Shown: positions 24,664 through 49,178, counted from the stretch's first letter. The stretch is DNA of 64,000 nt from Elephas maximus indicus (GCF_024166365.1 NC_064819.1:207601293-207665292); one strand, 5' to 3'. Program-made: numbers and translations. The notes: generated by a model from the sequence alone, not told the origin.

Positions 24664-25510
24664 ATAAGCATACAGGCTGCAGGCACCGTCCCACAGATAG
24701 TATCTAATGTCAAGAGGTTATGTGTGCCCACTACACGAAGTTCATGACATATGAATGCTGGCAACACAGTCAAAACAGCACGTACGTCATGAACTCTCCA
24801 GAGCACTGCACATAATGAGAATTCCCCTTTCCTCTCTCTAATAAGAACACATTTTTCTCCTACGTGTCTACCAGATATTAATAAGCATTCCTTCCCCTTT
24901 GCAGAGCTCTGTTCATCTTGATAAGGTCTGTAGCAGAAATCAGAGTCCTAGCAGAAATCAGAGTCCTCTGCAAGGCTTTTGAGCACTCTATATCTCCTTG
25001 GTTTCGTTTCATCCCACAAATCTCCTTAAATTTTATCTCCTCTTTCCCATAGTTTCTCTTTCTCACTCTCCCCTCTTCTACCCTTTCTTTCCAATACTCC
25101 ACCAAGAAAATCTTCACTGGTCTTGCCAACATGCTAAATACTGGAAAAGGGAAAGCTATGTTGTCAACCAAATGGAACCTAAGTACACATCTTCACCGAG
25201 CTCATGGCTCTAGCTTAGGGGTTAGGGGTGGGGCAGGAATGAATGAGCTCAGTAGTAGAATTATGGAAAATAGAGGTAGGGAACAAAACTGAGGGTTGCA
25301 GACCACTTCTGGCTGCTATTACCTCATCACAAATATTGGCAGACACAATGGCAAAGTGGCTACCTTGGGCCAGTGGGAAGTGGTAGCCGTGAATCTAGCC
25401 TTTTAGGCTTGTTCTGTCCTTTTAGGTTACTCTTCGTTATTGCATTCCTAGCTCATCAAACCAAGGAACAAGATAAGAGGCAGAGAAGGATCAATGGAAG
25501 TTAGGAGGAA

Positions 25511-25713
25511 CAGAGTCCCTGGGTGATGCAAACGGTTAACACACTCTATTGCTACCAGAAAGGCTGGAGGTTCGAGTCCACACAGAGGCACCTCAGAAGA
25601 AAGGCCTGGTGATGTACTTTCATAAAATCAGCCATTTAAAACCCTACGAGCACAGTTCTACTCTAACACACATGGGGTCACCACGAGTCAGAGTCAACTC
25701 AATGGCAACTGGT
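25511..25713 (+). mobile_element. AfroSINE, CCTGGGTGG-type
   Basis: GAGTCCCTGGGTGATGCAAA head, GGAGGTTCGAGTCCAC (B box), AGAAAGGCCTGGTGATGTAC middle, GAGTCAGAGTCAACTCAATG tail. Confidence 0.93.
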
Positions 25714-26029
25714 ATATCAGGACACAGAGCAGGTCAGAGCCAGATAAAGAGAACAGGCAAGGTGAGAGTGGTCTGAGGATTAACATCCTAATAGGATGTT
25801 CTTTTACACACATCATCTTCTTTTATCATCTCAACAAGCCCAAGAACTTTCCTGAGCGTGGAACCAAGGCCTACCTGGCTCCCAAGCCCACGTTCTGCCC
25901 AGGGTCCTTGTTTGCTCAAGTGCCTACAGTGTGTGTGGGAGGCAGGGGGCAGGATATTCACAGGCCTGGGCTCCAAGACTTTATATCTTGTGGGATATTT
26001 CCTGAAAGGCATAGTCTAATACTTAAGAC

Positions 26030-26265
26030 TTAATAGTGTGGGCTTTGGAGTAAGACAAGCCCAGTTCCAATCTCAGCTCTGCCACTTAATTGTTGTGTAG
26101 ACTTTGGGCAAATTGCTTAAGCTTCTTAAGCTTCGAATTCTCACCTCCAAAGTGGAGTTGTGAGGTTTAAATGGCAGAACACATTTCAAATATTTGGTCT
26201 TGAGCCTAGCGTGTAGTAAGTACTCAGTAAAATCTGTTGTTGTTATTATGTTATTACATTACTAG
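26030..26265 (+). repeat. MIR element
   Basis: GTGTGGGCTTTGGAGTAAGA ... CTCAGCTCTGCCACTTAATT ... TTGGGCAAATTGCTTAAG ... TAGTAAGTACTCAGTAAA is a long MIR core and 3' end. Confidence 0.8.
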
Positions 26266-26650
26266 CTTGACTGTTCATTGTTTTGAGTACTGGCAGCTGA
26301 AAACTTCGCGAAAAAGAAGGTAACAAATACTAGGTTTGGAGCTGGAAAAAAATGCCAACGTTAGTTTAAAATGACCAGAGCCAGCCTTGGGACTGTGACC
26401 ATTACTGACTCTCTGCTTTAAGTCTCCTTTTGCCCAAAAAGTGCCACCTACCAGCCAACTCTTGTTCTGGCCTCTGCAAATCTATACCGGGGAGAGGAAA
26501 TACTTTTCTAATTCAAAACTTGAGATACGTGGCTTGACAAGCATATTTAAGTACAGTCAAAAGGCTAATGGTAAAGAATATTTCAATCTGACCCTAACTT
26601 GGCTATTTTAGGAAGGAGGCCTATCGGGCACCTGTGCTTTGAGGGCCCCA

Positions 26651-26812
26651 AATCCCACTGCCATGGAATAGATTCTGACCCATAGCGACCCTATAAGACA
26701 AAGTAGAGCTGCCCCATAGGGTAACCAAGGCTGTAATCTTCCTCCCGGAAAGCGACTGGCTGGTGAACTCAAACCGCTAACTTTCGGTTCTTACAGGGCA
26801 TCAAGGTATAAG
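26651..26812 (-). mobile_element. AfroSINE, long subtype, truncated head
   Basis: Reverse tail GCCATGGAATAGATTCTGAC, ATAGGGTAACCAAGGCTGTA, then decayed head. Confidence 0.85.
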
Positions 26813-27179
26813 CGCCCTAACGTCCCTCCCTGCACAATTTACGCACCTCCATCGCTCAGGTGGCTGACATCTTTACGTGAAAAAATGCAGTTACCACGCA
26901 AATAGCACATGGGGGGAATAACAAGGTATCTTGGGGCGATCTAATTATCACGACTTCTAAAGAAGACACACCTAATGAGGCCTTAGGAGGGCATGGCAAG
27001 GTCAGTAATGGACTAGAATCGATTTCTCGACGGAATGTGATGCCACCCAGGCGCTTGACGTGCAGAAATGGAGAAGGGGAAACCGCGCAAGTGCCGGGGT
27101 AGGGGCCGGATTGTTCTGAGTCCTAATTTTATCCAAGACTGGCCTTGTCATGGGATACTCAAGGCCACAGGGCCGCAGG

Positions 27180-27366
27180 CAGGGACAGATTACCCAAAAA
27201 CAAAGTACGCAAGGGCTTACTTGTGCTTATTTACCAATCCTTGGTGCACAATTTCAGCTGCTTTTCACCATATTAAAGACGTGGTGAAACCCATGTGAAA
27301 TTGTGCACCAGGGCTCACGACGTAAACACAAGTAAACCCCTGCGCACCTTGCTTCCTGGTTAATCC
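27180..27366. mobile_element. Palindromic hAT-like MITE, copy 1
   Basis: A 187-bp element whose two halves are inverted repeats of about 70 bp: GTGCACAATTTCA at 27244-27256 returns as TGAAATTGTGCAC at 27296-27308, and GATTACCC at the left end pairs with GGTTAATC at the right. It begins CAGGGACAGATTACCC. GCCGCAGG (27172-27179) and GCGGCAGG (27367-27374) flank it as an 8-bp target duplication with one mismatch, the length made by hAT transposases. The last few right-end bases are missing. No protein is encoded. It ends 570 bp before the kB sites of TNFAIP3. Confidence 0.75.
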
Positions 27367-27735
27367 GCGGCAGGGAATGTCGCCTCAGGCCCGCATTCCA
27401 CCCAGCCTGGGGTCGAGGTAGACAGGAAGGCTGTGGAGGGACCCAGGGCGGGTACTTCTTGTCTCCAAGCTCCGCTGCGGCCAGGTCTTGGGCTCTCCCC
27501 TAGTGCTCCCCACGTGCGCAGCCCAAGCCTCTCTACCCCCCGGCTGCGCAGCTTGCGGTCCCGGGCGCCAGGGTGGTTTTCAGGGTTTTCTTCCTCTATG
27601 ATTTCCCTTCTTCTTCTCCACAACTGATGATTTTCTGCAGAAAATCTGAGAAAAAGAACCTACTTCATTTCCAGTTCCCATCACCGCGATTTCCACATGG
27701 ATGTGACGTTGGGCCGAGCTTCCGAAATGCCCAGG

Positions 27736-27742
27736 TGACTCA
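27736..27742 (+). promoter_or_regulatory. Consensus AP-1 site TGACTCA
   Basis: Exact TGACTCA heptamer about 280 bp upstream of the inferred start site, at the upstream edge of the GC-rich promoter. It fits inducible transcription by Jun/Fos together with NF-kB. Function is inferred from the motif only. Confidence 0.5.
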
Positions 27743-27795
27743 CGCGGGGACACCCCGGGGCGGGGCGCAGGAGTTTCTCCGCGCGGCCGGCCGGC

Positions 27796-27830
27796 GGGGC
27801 GGGGCGGGGCGGGGCGGGGCGGGGCGGGGC
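27796..27830 (+). repeat. (GGGGC)7 tandem array, GC boxes
   Basis: Seven uninterrupted GGGGC units, with related GGCGG sequence on both sides. Each junction makes GGGGCGGGGC, an Sp1/KLF GC box, and the G-rich strand has enough G4 runs for a G-quadruplex. It lies about 190 bp upstream of the inferred start site. Such arrays are often length-polymorphic and difficult to sequence, so the unit number may be approximate. Confidence 0.9.
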
Positions 27831-27936
27831 GGCCGGGAGGGCGGTCGGCGGGCCGGGCTGCGGCCGCGCGCTCGCCTCCTGCGCCCTCTGGCGGCGGGCG
27901 ACTCTTCGGCCGCGAGTTCCCGGCGCCGGGCCTGGC

Positions 27937-27946
27937 GTCACGTGAC
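27937..27946. promoter_or_regulatory. Palindromic E-box GTCACGTGAC
   Basis: A perfect 10-bp palindrome around CACGTG (27939-27944), placed immediately 5' of the distal kB site. In the human A20 promoter an E-box bound by USF1 is known to act with NF-kB and DSIF to control basal and induced transcription; position and sequence here agree with that arrangement. Confidence 0.75.
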
Positions 27947-27947
27947 T

Positions 27948-27957
27948 GGAAAGTCCC
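27948..27957 (-). promoter_or_regulatory. NF-kB site, distal of pair
   Basis: GGAAAGTCCC, whose reverse complement GGGACTTTCC is a canonical kB decamer. It begins two bases after the E-box palindrome. The human TNFAIP3 promoter has two kB sites about 12 bp apart near -66 and -54; this is the counterpart of the distal one, and underlies negative feedback by NF-kB-induced A20. Confidence 0.85.
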
Positions 27958-27962
27958 CGGGT

Positions 27963-27972
27963 GGAAATCCCC
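27963..27972 (-). promoter_or_regulatory. NF-kB site, proximal of pair
   Basis: GGAAATCCCC, reverse complement GGGGATTTCC, a canonical kB decamer five bases downstream of the distal site. The close pairing on the same face orientation is the signature of A20 promoters. Confidence 0.85.
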
Positions 27973-28019
27973 CGACTATCCGCAAGCCTAAAACAGAAAG
28001 GGAAAAGAGAACTGCGCAG

Positions 28020-28248
28020 TCTGCAGCCTGCGCTGTGGGCCAAGTGCATCCGAGCTCGCGGGGGCGGAGCGTCGGGAGCCGCCGCCGGGAGATCTGCGGC
28101 AGCTGGCAAGATCCACACCCCCAGCCTGCCGGCCAGCGAGCGAGCGAGTCTCAGTCAGCCGTCCATGGGGTGCTGCTTCGCCCTGGCCTCAACGCGCTTG
28201 CCCTAACTGGGACTTGGGACTTGGAAGAGGATCGCACTCCAGGGAGAG
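28020..28248 (+). other. TNFAIP3: TNFAIP3 exon 1 (non-coding 5' UTR)
   Basis: GC-rich, CpG-dense sequence directly downstream of the paired kB sites. Its 3' end is the donor GAGAG|GTAACC at 28248/28249, and the last 40 bases resemble the end of human TNFAIP3 exon 1. The 5' limit is inferred: in human the two kB sites lie about 54 and 66 bp upstream of the start site, which places initiation near 28020 here. No TATA box is seen, so start sites may be dispersed. The exon contains a short upstream ORF (28165-28206). Exon end confidence is high, start low. Confidence 0.75.
28165..28206 (+). CDS. Upstream ORF in TNFAIP3 exon 1 (13 codons)
   Basis: An ATG in the inferred 5' UTR opens a 13-codon frame (MGCCFALASTRLP) that ends in TAA at 28204-28206, before the exon 1 donor. 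The initiation context has G at +4 but T at -3, so it is moderate to weak. It ends well before the main ATG, which is in exon 2, so any effect would be by leaky scanning or reinitiation. The N-terminal MGCC resembles an acylation motif, but so short a peptide may have no function. Whether it is conserved cannot be judged here. Confidence 0.4.
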   Translation: MGCCFALASTRLP

Positions 28249-43120
<14,872 letters not shown>

Positions 43121-43513
43121 GCAGACATAGGTGGGCCAGCCCCAGCCAAGAAGGGCCGAGAGCCGTTCACCAACAAGGTGCTATACTCTAAACACTCTGA
43201 TGCCACTGGAGGGTCAGTCCCAGCCATAGTGGGCTCGAGGATGCCTTTGAACAGGGACAGGAAAGTTAAGCTTTGCGGTCATGATGATTGGGTTTGGTAA
43301 CCTGGCAAAATCCCCATCTTGCCGTAAAGTTAGGAGGGTGTCAAGAGTCAGCCCAGGACTGCTGCTCCTCTTCTACCAACCGGAAGGCCGGGAGCCTTTA
43401 TGGACTTGGAACATGTGCCAGGACTGGCCGTCGCCCTGCATCCTGCCCACCAGTACTGCAGTGTCATCTCGAGAAAGGGAGAAGACACACAGGTCAGGAA
43501 AGAGAGCCGAGTC

Positions 43514-43520
43514 CTCAGGG
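43514..43520 (+). promoter_or_regulatory. miR-125a/b seed match (7-mer)
   Basis: CTCAGGG in the 3' UTR is complementary to miR-125 bases 2-8. TNFAIP3 is a known miR-125a/b target in human cells. The second match lies 39 nt downstream. Confidence 0.5.
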
Positions 43521-43552
43521 CACCAAGGCCCTCCATGAGAAGCTCAAGGAAG

Positions 43553-43560
43553 CTCAGGGA
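43553..43560 (+). promoter_or_regulatory. miR-125a/b seed match (8-mer)
   Basis: CTCAGGGA, a full 8-mer target site for miR-125. With the 7-mer at 43514 it makes a pair at a spacing (39 nt) that can allow cooperative repression. Confidence 0.55.
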
Positions 43561-43964
43561 AAATGGAAGTACTCAGAGAATGTCAGTGGTTAATGATTTT
43601 CCCCTGTCTGCCTGGTTCCTTTCCTCTGGACATGGCAAAAGCAGACTGTCCACGGACTGTGATTCTGAGGCTGCTGAGACTGAATAAGTTCACACTGAAG
43701 CAAACAACAAGCTGCTCTTACAATACACACCTTCTAAAGATCAGAATATTTTGACTGGCCGATGTGTACCTCTTTTGGTTATTGCTGCCTTCATTCTAAA
43801 GAGGTTAGCTTGACCTGAGGTGTGTGTAGACTTGTGTACAAATATATAATATGCCCTTATGTATGAGGGGATTTTTTTTTATTATGTTGAAATGCTGCCT
43901 TATCAAAAATATTTTAATATTTTGTGTGTGTCAATATTTTCATTCTTAATGTGAAAAAGTGGAA

Positions 43965-43973
43965 TTATTTATA
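43965..43973 (+). promoter_or_regulatory. AU-rich element nonamer
   Basis: TTATTTATA matches the UUAUUUA(U/A)(U/A) destabilising nonamer, about 45 nt before the polyadenylation signal. It fits the short-lived mRNA of an NF-kB immediate-response gene; function is inferred. Confidence 0.5.
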
Positions 43974-44017
43974 CTTATTATAGAAAATATTTGAAATTTG
44001 CACATTTAGTTGTTCCT

Positions 44018-44023
44018 AATAAA
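44018..44023 (+). terminator. TNFAIP3 polyadenylation signal AATAAA
   Basis: AATAAA in CCTAATAAAATACC, about 900 nt after the stop codon, with cleavage expected near 44040. A T-rich stretch follows. The bases around it look like the end of human TNFAIP3 mRNA. Confidence 0.88.
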
Positions 44024-44194
44024 ATACCTTTTACTCTTTATCAGATTTCTTGAAGTTTACCTAAGTAAATGTAACTTTTCACAAGAGTCAATATTAAAAA
44101 ATAAATTATTTAAGAGCAAATTTTGATGTTTTATGTTTGTAAATGATAGAAGAAAAAGACCCAAATGTTAAGACTGTGCTTCCCAAAGCACTTT

Positions 44195-44800
44195 TTTTTC
44201 CTTTAAATTTTATTTTGTTGTCGAGAATGCACACAGCAAAACATACAAGAATTCAACAGTTTCTACTTGTGGGACATTGATTACACTCTTAGAATTGTGC
44301 AACCTTCTCCCCCTCCTTTTCTGAATTGATCCTTCCTCAACATAAACTCATCACCTCCTAAGATTCCTATCTAATCTTTAGAGTTGTTGTTGTCAACTTA
44401 ATCCCATATGGATAGTTCTTAAAGGAGCACAATGCTCAGGGCAGAATCTTTTTTAACTAGTTAAGCTATTGTTTGGTTTTAAGAAGACTTCAGGGGATAT
44501 TTTTGATTCAAGGTTCAAAGATTGTCTCAGAGCAATAGTTTCAGGGGTTCATCCACCCTCCATGGCTCCAGAAAGTCTACAGTCTGTGAGAGTCTGGAAT
44601 TCTGTTCTACATTTCCCCCTTTTGATCAGAATTCTTACATGGAATCTTGAATCAAAATGTTTGGTAATGATAGGCATTATCCAGTTCTTCTGGTTTCATG
44701 GCAAAAGAGGCAGTTGTTCTTGGAGGCAATTAGCTACATATTCCATATCTTCCTCCTCCAAAGCACTTTGTTTTGATGTATACCTGTGCAATGGATACAT
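44195..44800 (-). mobile_element. Probable L1 3' UTR segment
   Basis: TTTTGTTGTCGAGAATGCAC, AATTCAACAGTTTCTACTTG, TTAAGAAGACTTCAGGGGAT and TCATGGCAAAAGAGGCAGTT look like an afrotherian L1 untranslated segment that I recognise as dispersed, but the family assignment is from memory and the strand is inferred. It starts about 150 bp after the end of TNFAIP3. Confidence 0.45.
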
Positions 44801-44974
44801 CTGTCACCCATGAGAAGTAAGATAAGTTTTTAAAAATAATAACTGCTTGAGGGTAGGGCCATCTACTCAAGTACAAGGCTCTGGTTTAACAGTGAAGACA
44901 GGTCCACTTGGGAGTGTGAAAGGCCTCTTGGTACCTGTACCTGATGGGATGCTAGGGCTGTAGGCACCTCTGCA

Positions 44975-45152
44975 GATTCCCTAGGTGACAAAAACAATTA
45001 ACACACTTAGTGCCAACCAAAAGGTTGGAGGTCCAGATCCATCTAGTGAATTGATGATCTACTTCCAAAACAGCCATTAAAAACCAGATGGAGCACAGTT
45101 TAACTCTGACATACATGGGGTCACCATGAGTTGGAGTTGATGGCAACTGGGT
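44975..45152 (+). mobile_element. AfroSINE, CCTGGGTGG-type, degraded
   Basis: GATTCCCTAGGTGACAAAAA head, GGTTGGAGGTCCAGATCC B-box region, GGGGTCACCATGAGTTGGAG tail. Confidence 0.88.
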
Positions 45153-45499
45153 TTACTTTGTGCTCCTCTGCAGGTTCCTACTCTCAGCCTTCATAAAGTA
45201 GGGAAAGAGAGAATGAGAATCCAGAGGTGAGAGACAGAAAAGAAAAGGAAAGACTAGAAAGGGAGGAATAAATACTGGTGTTTTGAAGAGTTCCTGGGCT
45301 GGACACATCAGAAGGGGTGGCATATGGCTGTGATGGCTACCAGGACTGGCCACATCAGTGCCCTGGGAAATTATGAAATAACATTCTTCCACTAGCAAAC
45401 TCTCGCAAATGTACTTACAGGATTGATTCTGGAGGACAGTGACCCAGAATCTTTATTTAAGCTCCCAGATGATTCTGAAGATGTCAGATTTTAGAGCCA

Positions 45500-45655
45500 C
45501 ATTTATTTTTTAAATCATTTATAACATTTTTAACTTCATTGTGGAAAATTTTGAACCTACAGAAAAATAGAGAATAGTTTATAAACTCCTACATAGCCAT
45601 CATCCAGTTTCAACAATTACCAACATTTTCCCAAATTTGTTTTACCTATCACCCC
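45500..45655. repeat. Old repeat interrupted by L1 (left part)
   Basis: AATAGAGAATAGTTTATAAA, CCATCATCCAGTTTCAACAA and CCAAATTTGTTTTACCTATC form the left part of an old mammalian repeat, probably an L1M 3' segment. It resumes at 47072 with TCTGGAATATTTTAAAGCAA. Confidence 0.5.
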
Positions 45656-47071
45656 CTTTTTATTTTATTTTATTTTTTAATAATTTTTATTGTGCTTTAA
45701 GTGAAAGTTTACAAATCAAGTCAGTCTCTCACACAAAAACCCATATACACCTTGCTACACACTCCCAATTACTCTCCCCCTAATGAGACAGCCCGCTCTC
45801 TCCCTCCACTCTCTCTTTTCGTGTCCATTTCACCAGCCTCTAACCCCCTCCACCCTCTCATCTCCCCTCCAGGCAGGAGATGCCAACATAGTCTCAAGTG
45901 TCCACCTGATGCAAGAAGCTCAGTCCTCACCAGCATCCCTCTCCAACCCATTGTCCAGTCCAATCCATGTCTGAAGAGTTGGCTTCAGGAATGGTTCCTG
46001 TCCTGGGCCAACAGAAGGTCTGGGGGCCATGACCACTGGGATCCTTCTAGTCTCAGTCTGTCCATTAAGTCTGGTCTTATGAGAATTTGGGTCTGCATCC
46101 TACTGCTCTCCTGCTCCCTCAGGGGTTCTGTTGTGTTCCCTGTCAAGGCAGTCATCGGTTGTAGCCAGGCACCATCTAGCTCTTCTGGTCTCAGGATGAT
46201 GTAGTCTCTGGTTTATGTGGCCCTTTCTGTCTCTTGGGTTCATAATCACCTTGTGTCCTTGGTGTTCTTCATTCTCCTTTGATCCAGGTGGGTTGAGACC
46301 AACTGATGCACCTTAGATGGCTGCTTGCTAGCATTTAAGACCCCAGACACCACTCTTCAAAGTGGGTTGCAGAATGTTTTCTTGATAGATTTTATTATGC
46401 CAATTGAGTTAGATGTCCCCTGAAACCATGGTCCCTAGACCCCTGCCCCTGCTACGCTGGCCTTCGAAGCATTCAGTTTATTCAGGAAGCTTCTTTGCTT
46501 TTGGTTTAGTCCAATTGTGCTGACCTCCCTCTGTATTGCGTGCTGTCTTTCCCTTCAGCTAAAGTAGTTCTTATCTACTATCTAATTAGTGAATGCCCCT
46601 CTCCTACCCTCCCTCCCTCCCCCCCTCGTAACCACAAAAGAATGTTTTCTTCTCAGTTTAAACTATTTCTCAAGTTCTTATAATAGTGGTCTTATACAAC
46701 ATTTGTCCTTTTGCAACTGACTAATTTCACTCAGCATAATGCCTTCCAGGTTCCTCCATGTTATGAAATGTTTCACAGATTCCTCACTGTTCTCTATCAA
46801 TGCGTAGTATTCCATTGTGTGAATATACCATAATTTATTTATCCATTCATCCGTTGATGGGCACCTTGGTTGCTTCCATCTTTTTGCTATTGTAAACAGT
46901 GCTGCCATAAACATGGGTGCGCATATATCTGTTCTTGTAAAGGCTCTTATTTCTCTAGGATATATTCCAAGGAGTGGGATTGCTGGATAGTATGGTAGTT
47001 CTATTTCTAGCTTTTTAAGTAAGCGCCAAATCGATTTCCAAAGTGGTTGTACCATTTTACATTCCCACCTT
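45656..47071 (-). mobile_element. L1 LINE 3' end (ORF2 C-terminus plus 3' UTR)
   Basis: The low-coordinate end has a T-rich stretch and TTTTTATTGTGCTTTAAGTG, the reversed L1 polyadenylation end. About 980 bp of 3' UTR, C/T-rich on the + strand, precede the ORF2 remnant at 46678-47060. The copy is 5' truncated, about 1.4 kb long, and sits within an older repeat. Confidence 0.85.
46678..47060 (-). pseudogene. L1 ORF2 C-terminal fragment
   Basis: The - strand encodes 125 residues with LWKSIWRLLKKLEIELPYYP, LFTIAKRWKQPRCPSTDEWI and WYIHTMEYYALIENSE, the well-known C-terminal region of L1 ORF2. No reverse transcriptase or endonuclease catalytic segment is present because of 5' truncation. It is not a host gene. 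Confidence 0.93.
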
Positions 47072-47480
47072 TTTTCTGGAATATTTTAAAGCAAATCCCA
47101 GATATTGTGTCCTCACACCCATAAGCACTTTTTAAGGCATTTTTAATTGATAAGATCACGTTCTTTTTACATAAGCACCATTATTACAGCTAGCTAAATT
47201 ATTTTACTCTTTAGTATCACACCATCCTCAGTGAATATTCTAATATCACAGGTTGTCCTTTTTCCAAACAAGGTCCCTTAGCGCTTTCAGTTGTTAAAGT
47301 CTCTTAAGGCTTTTTTATTCTCTTAACAGTCCCTTTTAATTTTTTATGTTATTGATTTCTTAGAGCAATTAGGTCATTCTGTTTGTAGAATAGCCCACAT
47401 TCTAGATTTGGCTGATTGCTACCTTGTGTCATTTAACTTGTTCTTGTGAATTTCTTACAAGATTCTGGTTCACTTTGTTT
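47072..47480. repeat. Old repeat interrupted by L1 (right part)
   Basis: TCTGGAATATTTTAAAGCAA, ATCCCAGATATTGTGTCCTC and CACCATTATTACAGCTAGCT continue the repeat from 45655, probably L1M-derived. Confidence 0.5.
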
Positions 47481-47889
47481 AGGTGAGAATCATACACAGG
47501 AGGTACTGTATGCATCATATCACATCCCATCCTGTCAGAGCCACAGGAATGCTTGCCCAGGAGAATCACAAACTCTCCAAATTGGCCTCTTCCCTTTTTC
47601 TCCATTCTTCCTCGCGTCTCTCTCCCAGCGCAAAAAAATTCAATTCTTAATCAGCATGATGAGCATAAGCATTTGAGGTTAAGTCAACAGGGTTTCTAAA
47701 ATAGGAAGTGAGGTAATTAGCAAATTATCTCTGACTCAGAATAATGGCAGATTGATGGGGCAATAGAGCAGGTCTGGAAGCAAGCAAGGGAGCAAATTTG
47801 AAGTCATGGGAGGGTCTCATGGGTATACACACAAGCTCATGGGTGTGTATATTCATTTTTCCAAAGGGGGTTGTTATGGATTGAATTAT

Positions 47890-48495
47890 TTGTTGTTATT
47901 AGGTGTCATCAAGTCTGTTCCAATTCATAGTGACCCTATGTACAGCAGAGCAAAACCCTGCCCAGCCCTGCACCATCCTCACAATAGTTGCTATGTTTGA
48001 GCCAATTGTTGTACCCACTATATCCATCTATCTTGTTGAGGGTCTTCCTCTTTTTCGCCTGACCTCTACTTTACCAAGCATGATGTCCTTCTCCAGGGAC
48101 TGGTCCCTCCTGATAATGTGTCCAAAAAACGTGAGACAGAGTTTCATCATCCTCACTTCCAGGGACCACTCTGGCTGTATTTCTTCCAAGACAAACTTGT
48201 TCCTTCTTCTGGCAGTCCATGGTATATTTAATATTCGTCACCAACACCATAATTCAAAGACATCAATTCTCGTTTGGTTTTCCTTATTCATTTGTCCAGC
48301 TTTTCCATGCATATGAGGTGATTGAAAATACCATCACTTGGGTCAGGTGCACCCTAGTCCTCAAGGTGACTTCTTTGTTTTTAGCACTTTAAAAAGGTCT
48401 TTTGCAACAGATTTGCCCAATACAATAAGTCATTTGATTTCTTGAATGCTGCTTCCATAGGCGTTGACTGTAGATCCAGGTAAAACTAAATTCTA
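47890..48495 (-). mobile_element. RTE-clade LINE, 5' truncated
   Basis: Reversed 3' terminus TTTGTTGTTATTAGGTGTCA, then CTTGTTCCTTCTTCTGGCAG and CCTTATTCATTTGTCCAGCT, the C-terminal domain coding region read backwards. About 600 bp; frame broken. Confidence 0.9.
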
Positions 48496-48514
48496 ACCCC
48501 TATACCTGTGGAAG

Positions 48515-48712
48515 GAAGTCCCTGAGTGGCACACATGGTTAAGCACTAGAGTACCAGCCAAAAAGCTGGTGGGTCAAACTCACTCAGAAGCACCTTGAAA
48601 GGTAAGCCTGGTGGTCTGCTTCTAAAAAATCATAGCCTTGAAAACCCTGTGGAGCAGCTCTACTCTCTACATGGGATCCCCATGTGTCAGACTAACTAAC
48701 AACATAACAACA
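48515..48712 (+). mobile_element. AfroSINE, CCTGGGTGG-type
   Basis: GAAGTCCCTGAGTGGCACAC head, AAGCCTGGTGGTCTGCTTC middle, CATGTGTCAGACTAACTAAC tail. Confidence 0.9.
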
Positions 48713-48965
48713 TACCTAGGGATGTAATCCCTTTTGGAAATAGGGTTTTTTGGTTATGTTAATGAGGTCAATCTCAGTGTAGGGTATACCCTAAATCTAA
48801 TCACTTCTGAGTTACATAAAGAGAAGCATAGACAAAGAGAAGCAGGCCCACACAGGGAGAAGACAGACACTATCTGATAAATAAAGAGGTAGATGAACTT
48901 ACAAGTCCAGGAACTCCAACATTGCTGGTTACGAGAAGCTAAAATATGGAGCCCTGCCCTGGTGG

Positions 48966-49128
48966 CAGAAACCCTGGTGGTTTAGTGGTTAAGTGCTATG
49001 GCTGCTAACCAAAGGGTTGGCAGTTCGAATCTGCCAGACGCTTCTTGGAAGCTGTTTGGGGCAGTTCTACTCTGTCCTATAGGGTCTCTATGAGTCGGAA
49101 TCAACTCGACAGCACTGGGTTTTGGGCC
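48966..49128 (+). mobile_element. AfroSINE, short subtype
   Basis: AACCCTGGTGGTTTAGTGGT head, GGTTGGCAGTTCGAATCTGC B box, GAGTCGGAATCAACTCGACA tail. Confidence 0.94.
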
Positions 49129-49178
49129 CTGGTGGCACAGTGGTTAAGCGCTTGGCTGCTAACAAAGAGGTCGGCAGA
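49129..49178 (+). mobile_element. AfroSINE head only, 3' truncated
   Basis: GCCCTGGTGGCACAGTGGTT and GAGGTCGGCAGA, then unrelated sequence. It abuts the previous copy head to tail. Losing the 3' end is unusual for a SINE, so a deletion is likely. Confidence 0.85.

Larger units (their letters stand above)
43121..44045 (+). other. TNFAIP3: TNFAIP3 3' UTR
   Basis: About 925 nt from the stop to just after the polyadenylation signal. It turns AT-rich after 43740. It contains two miR-125 seed matches, an AU-rich nonamer, and no obvious young repeat, while a repeat begins about 150 bp past its end. Confidence 0.85.

Noticed and set aside
43281-43754. Several open frames after the TNFAIP3 stop
   Set aside because: They lie in the 3' UTR, overlap one another in different frames and have no recognisable domain.
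45701-46204. 167-codon open frame on +
   Set aside because: It is antisense to an L1 3' UTR, pyrimidine-rich and without motifs.
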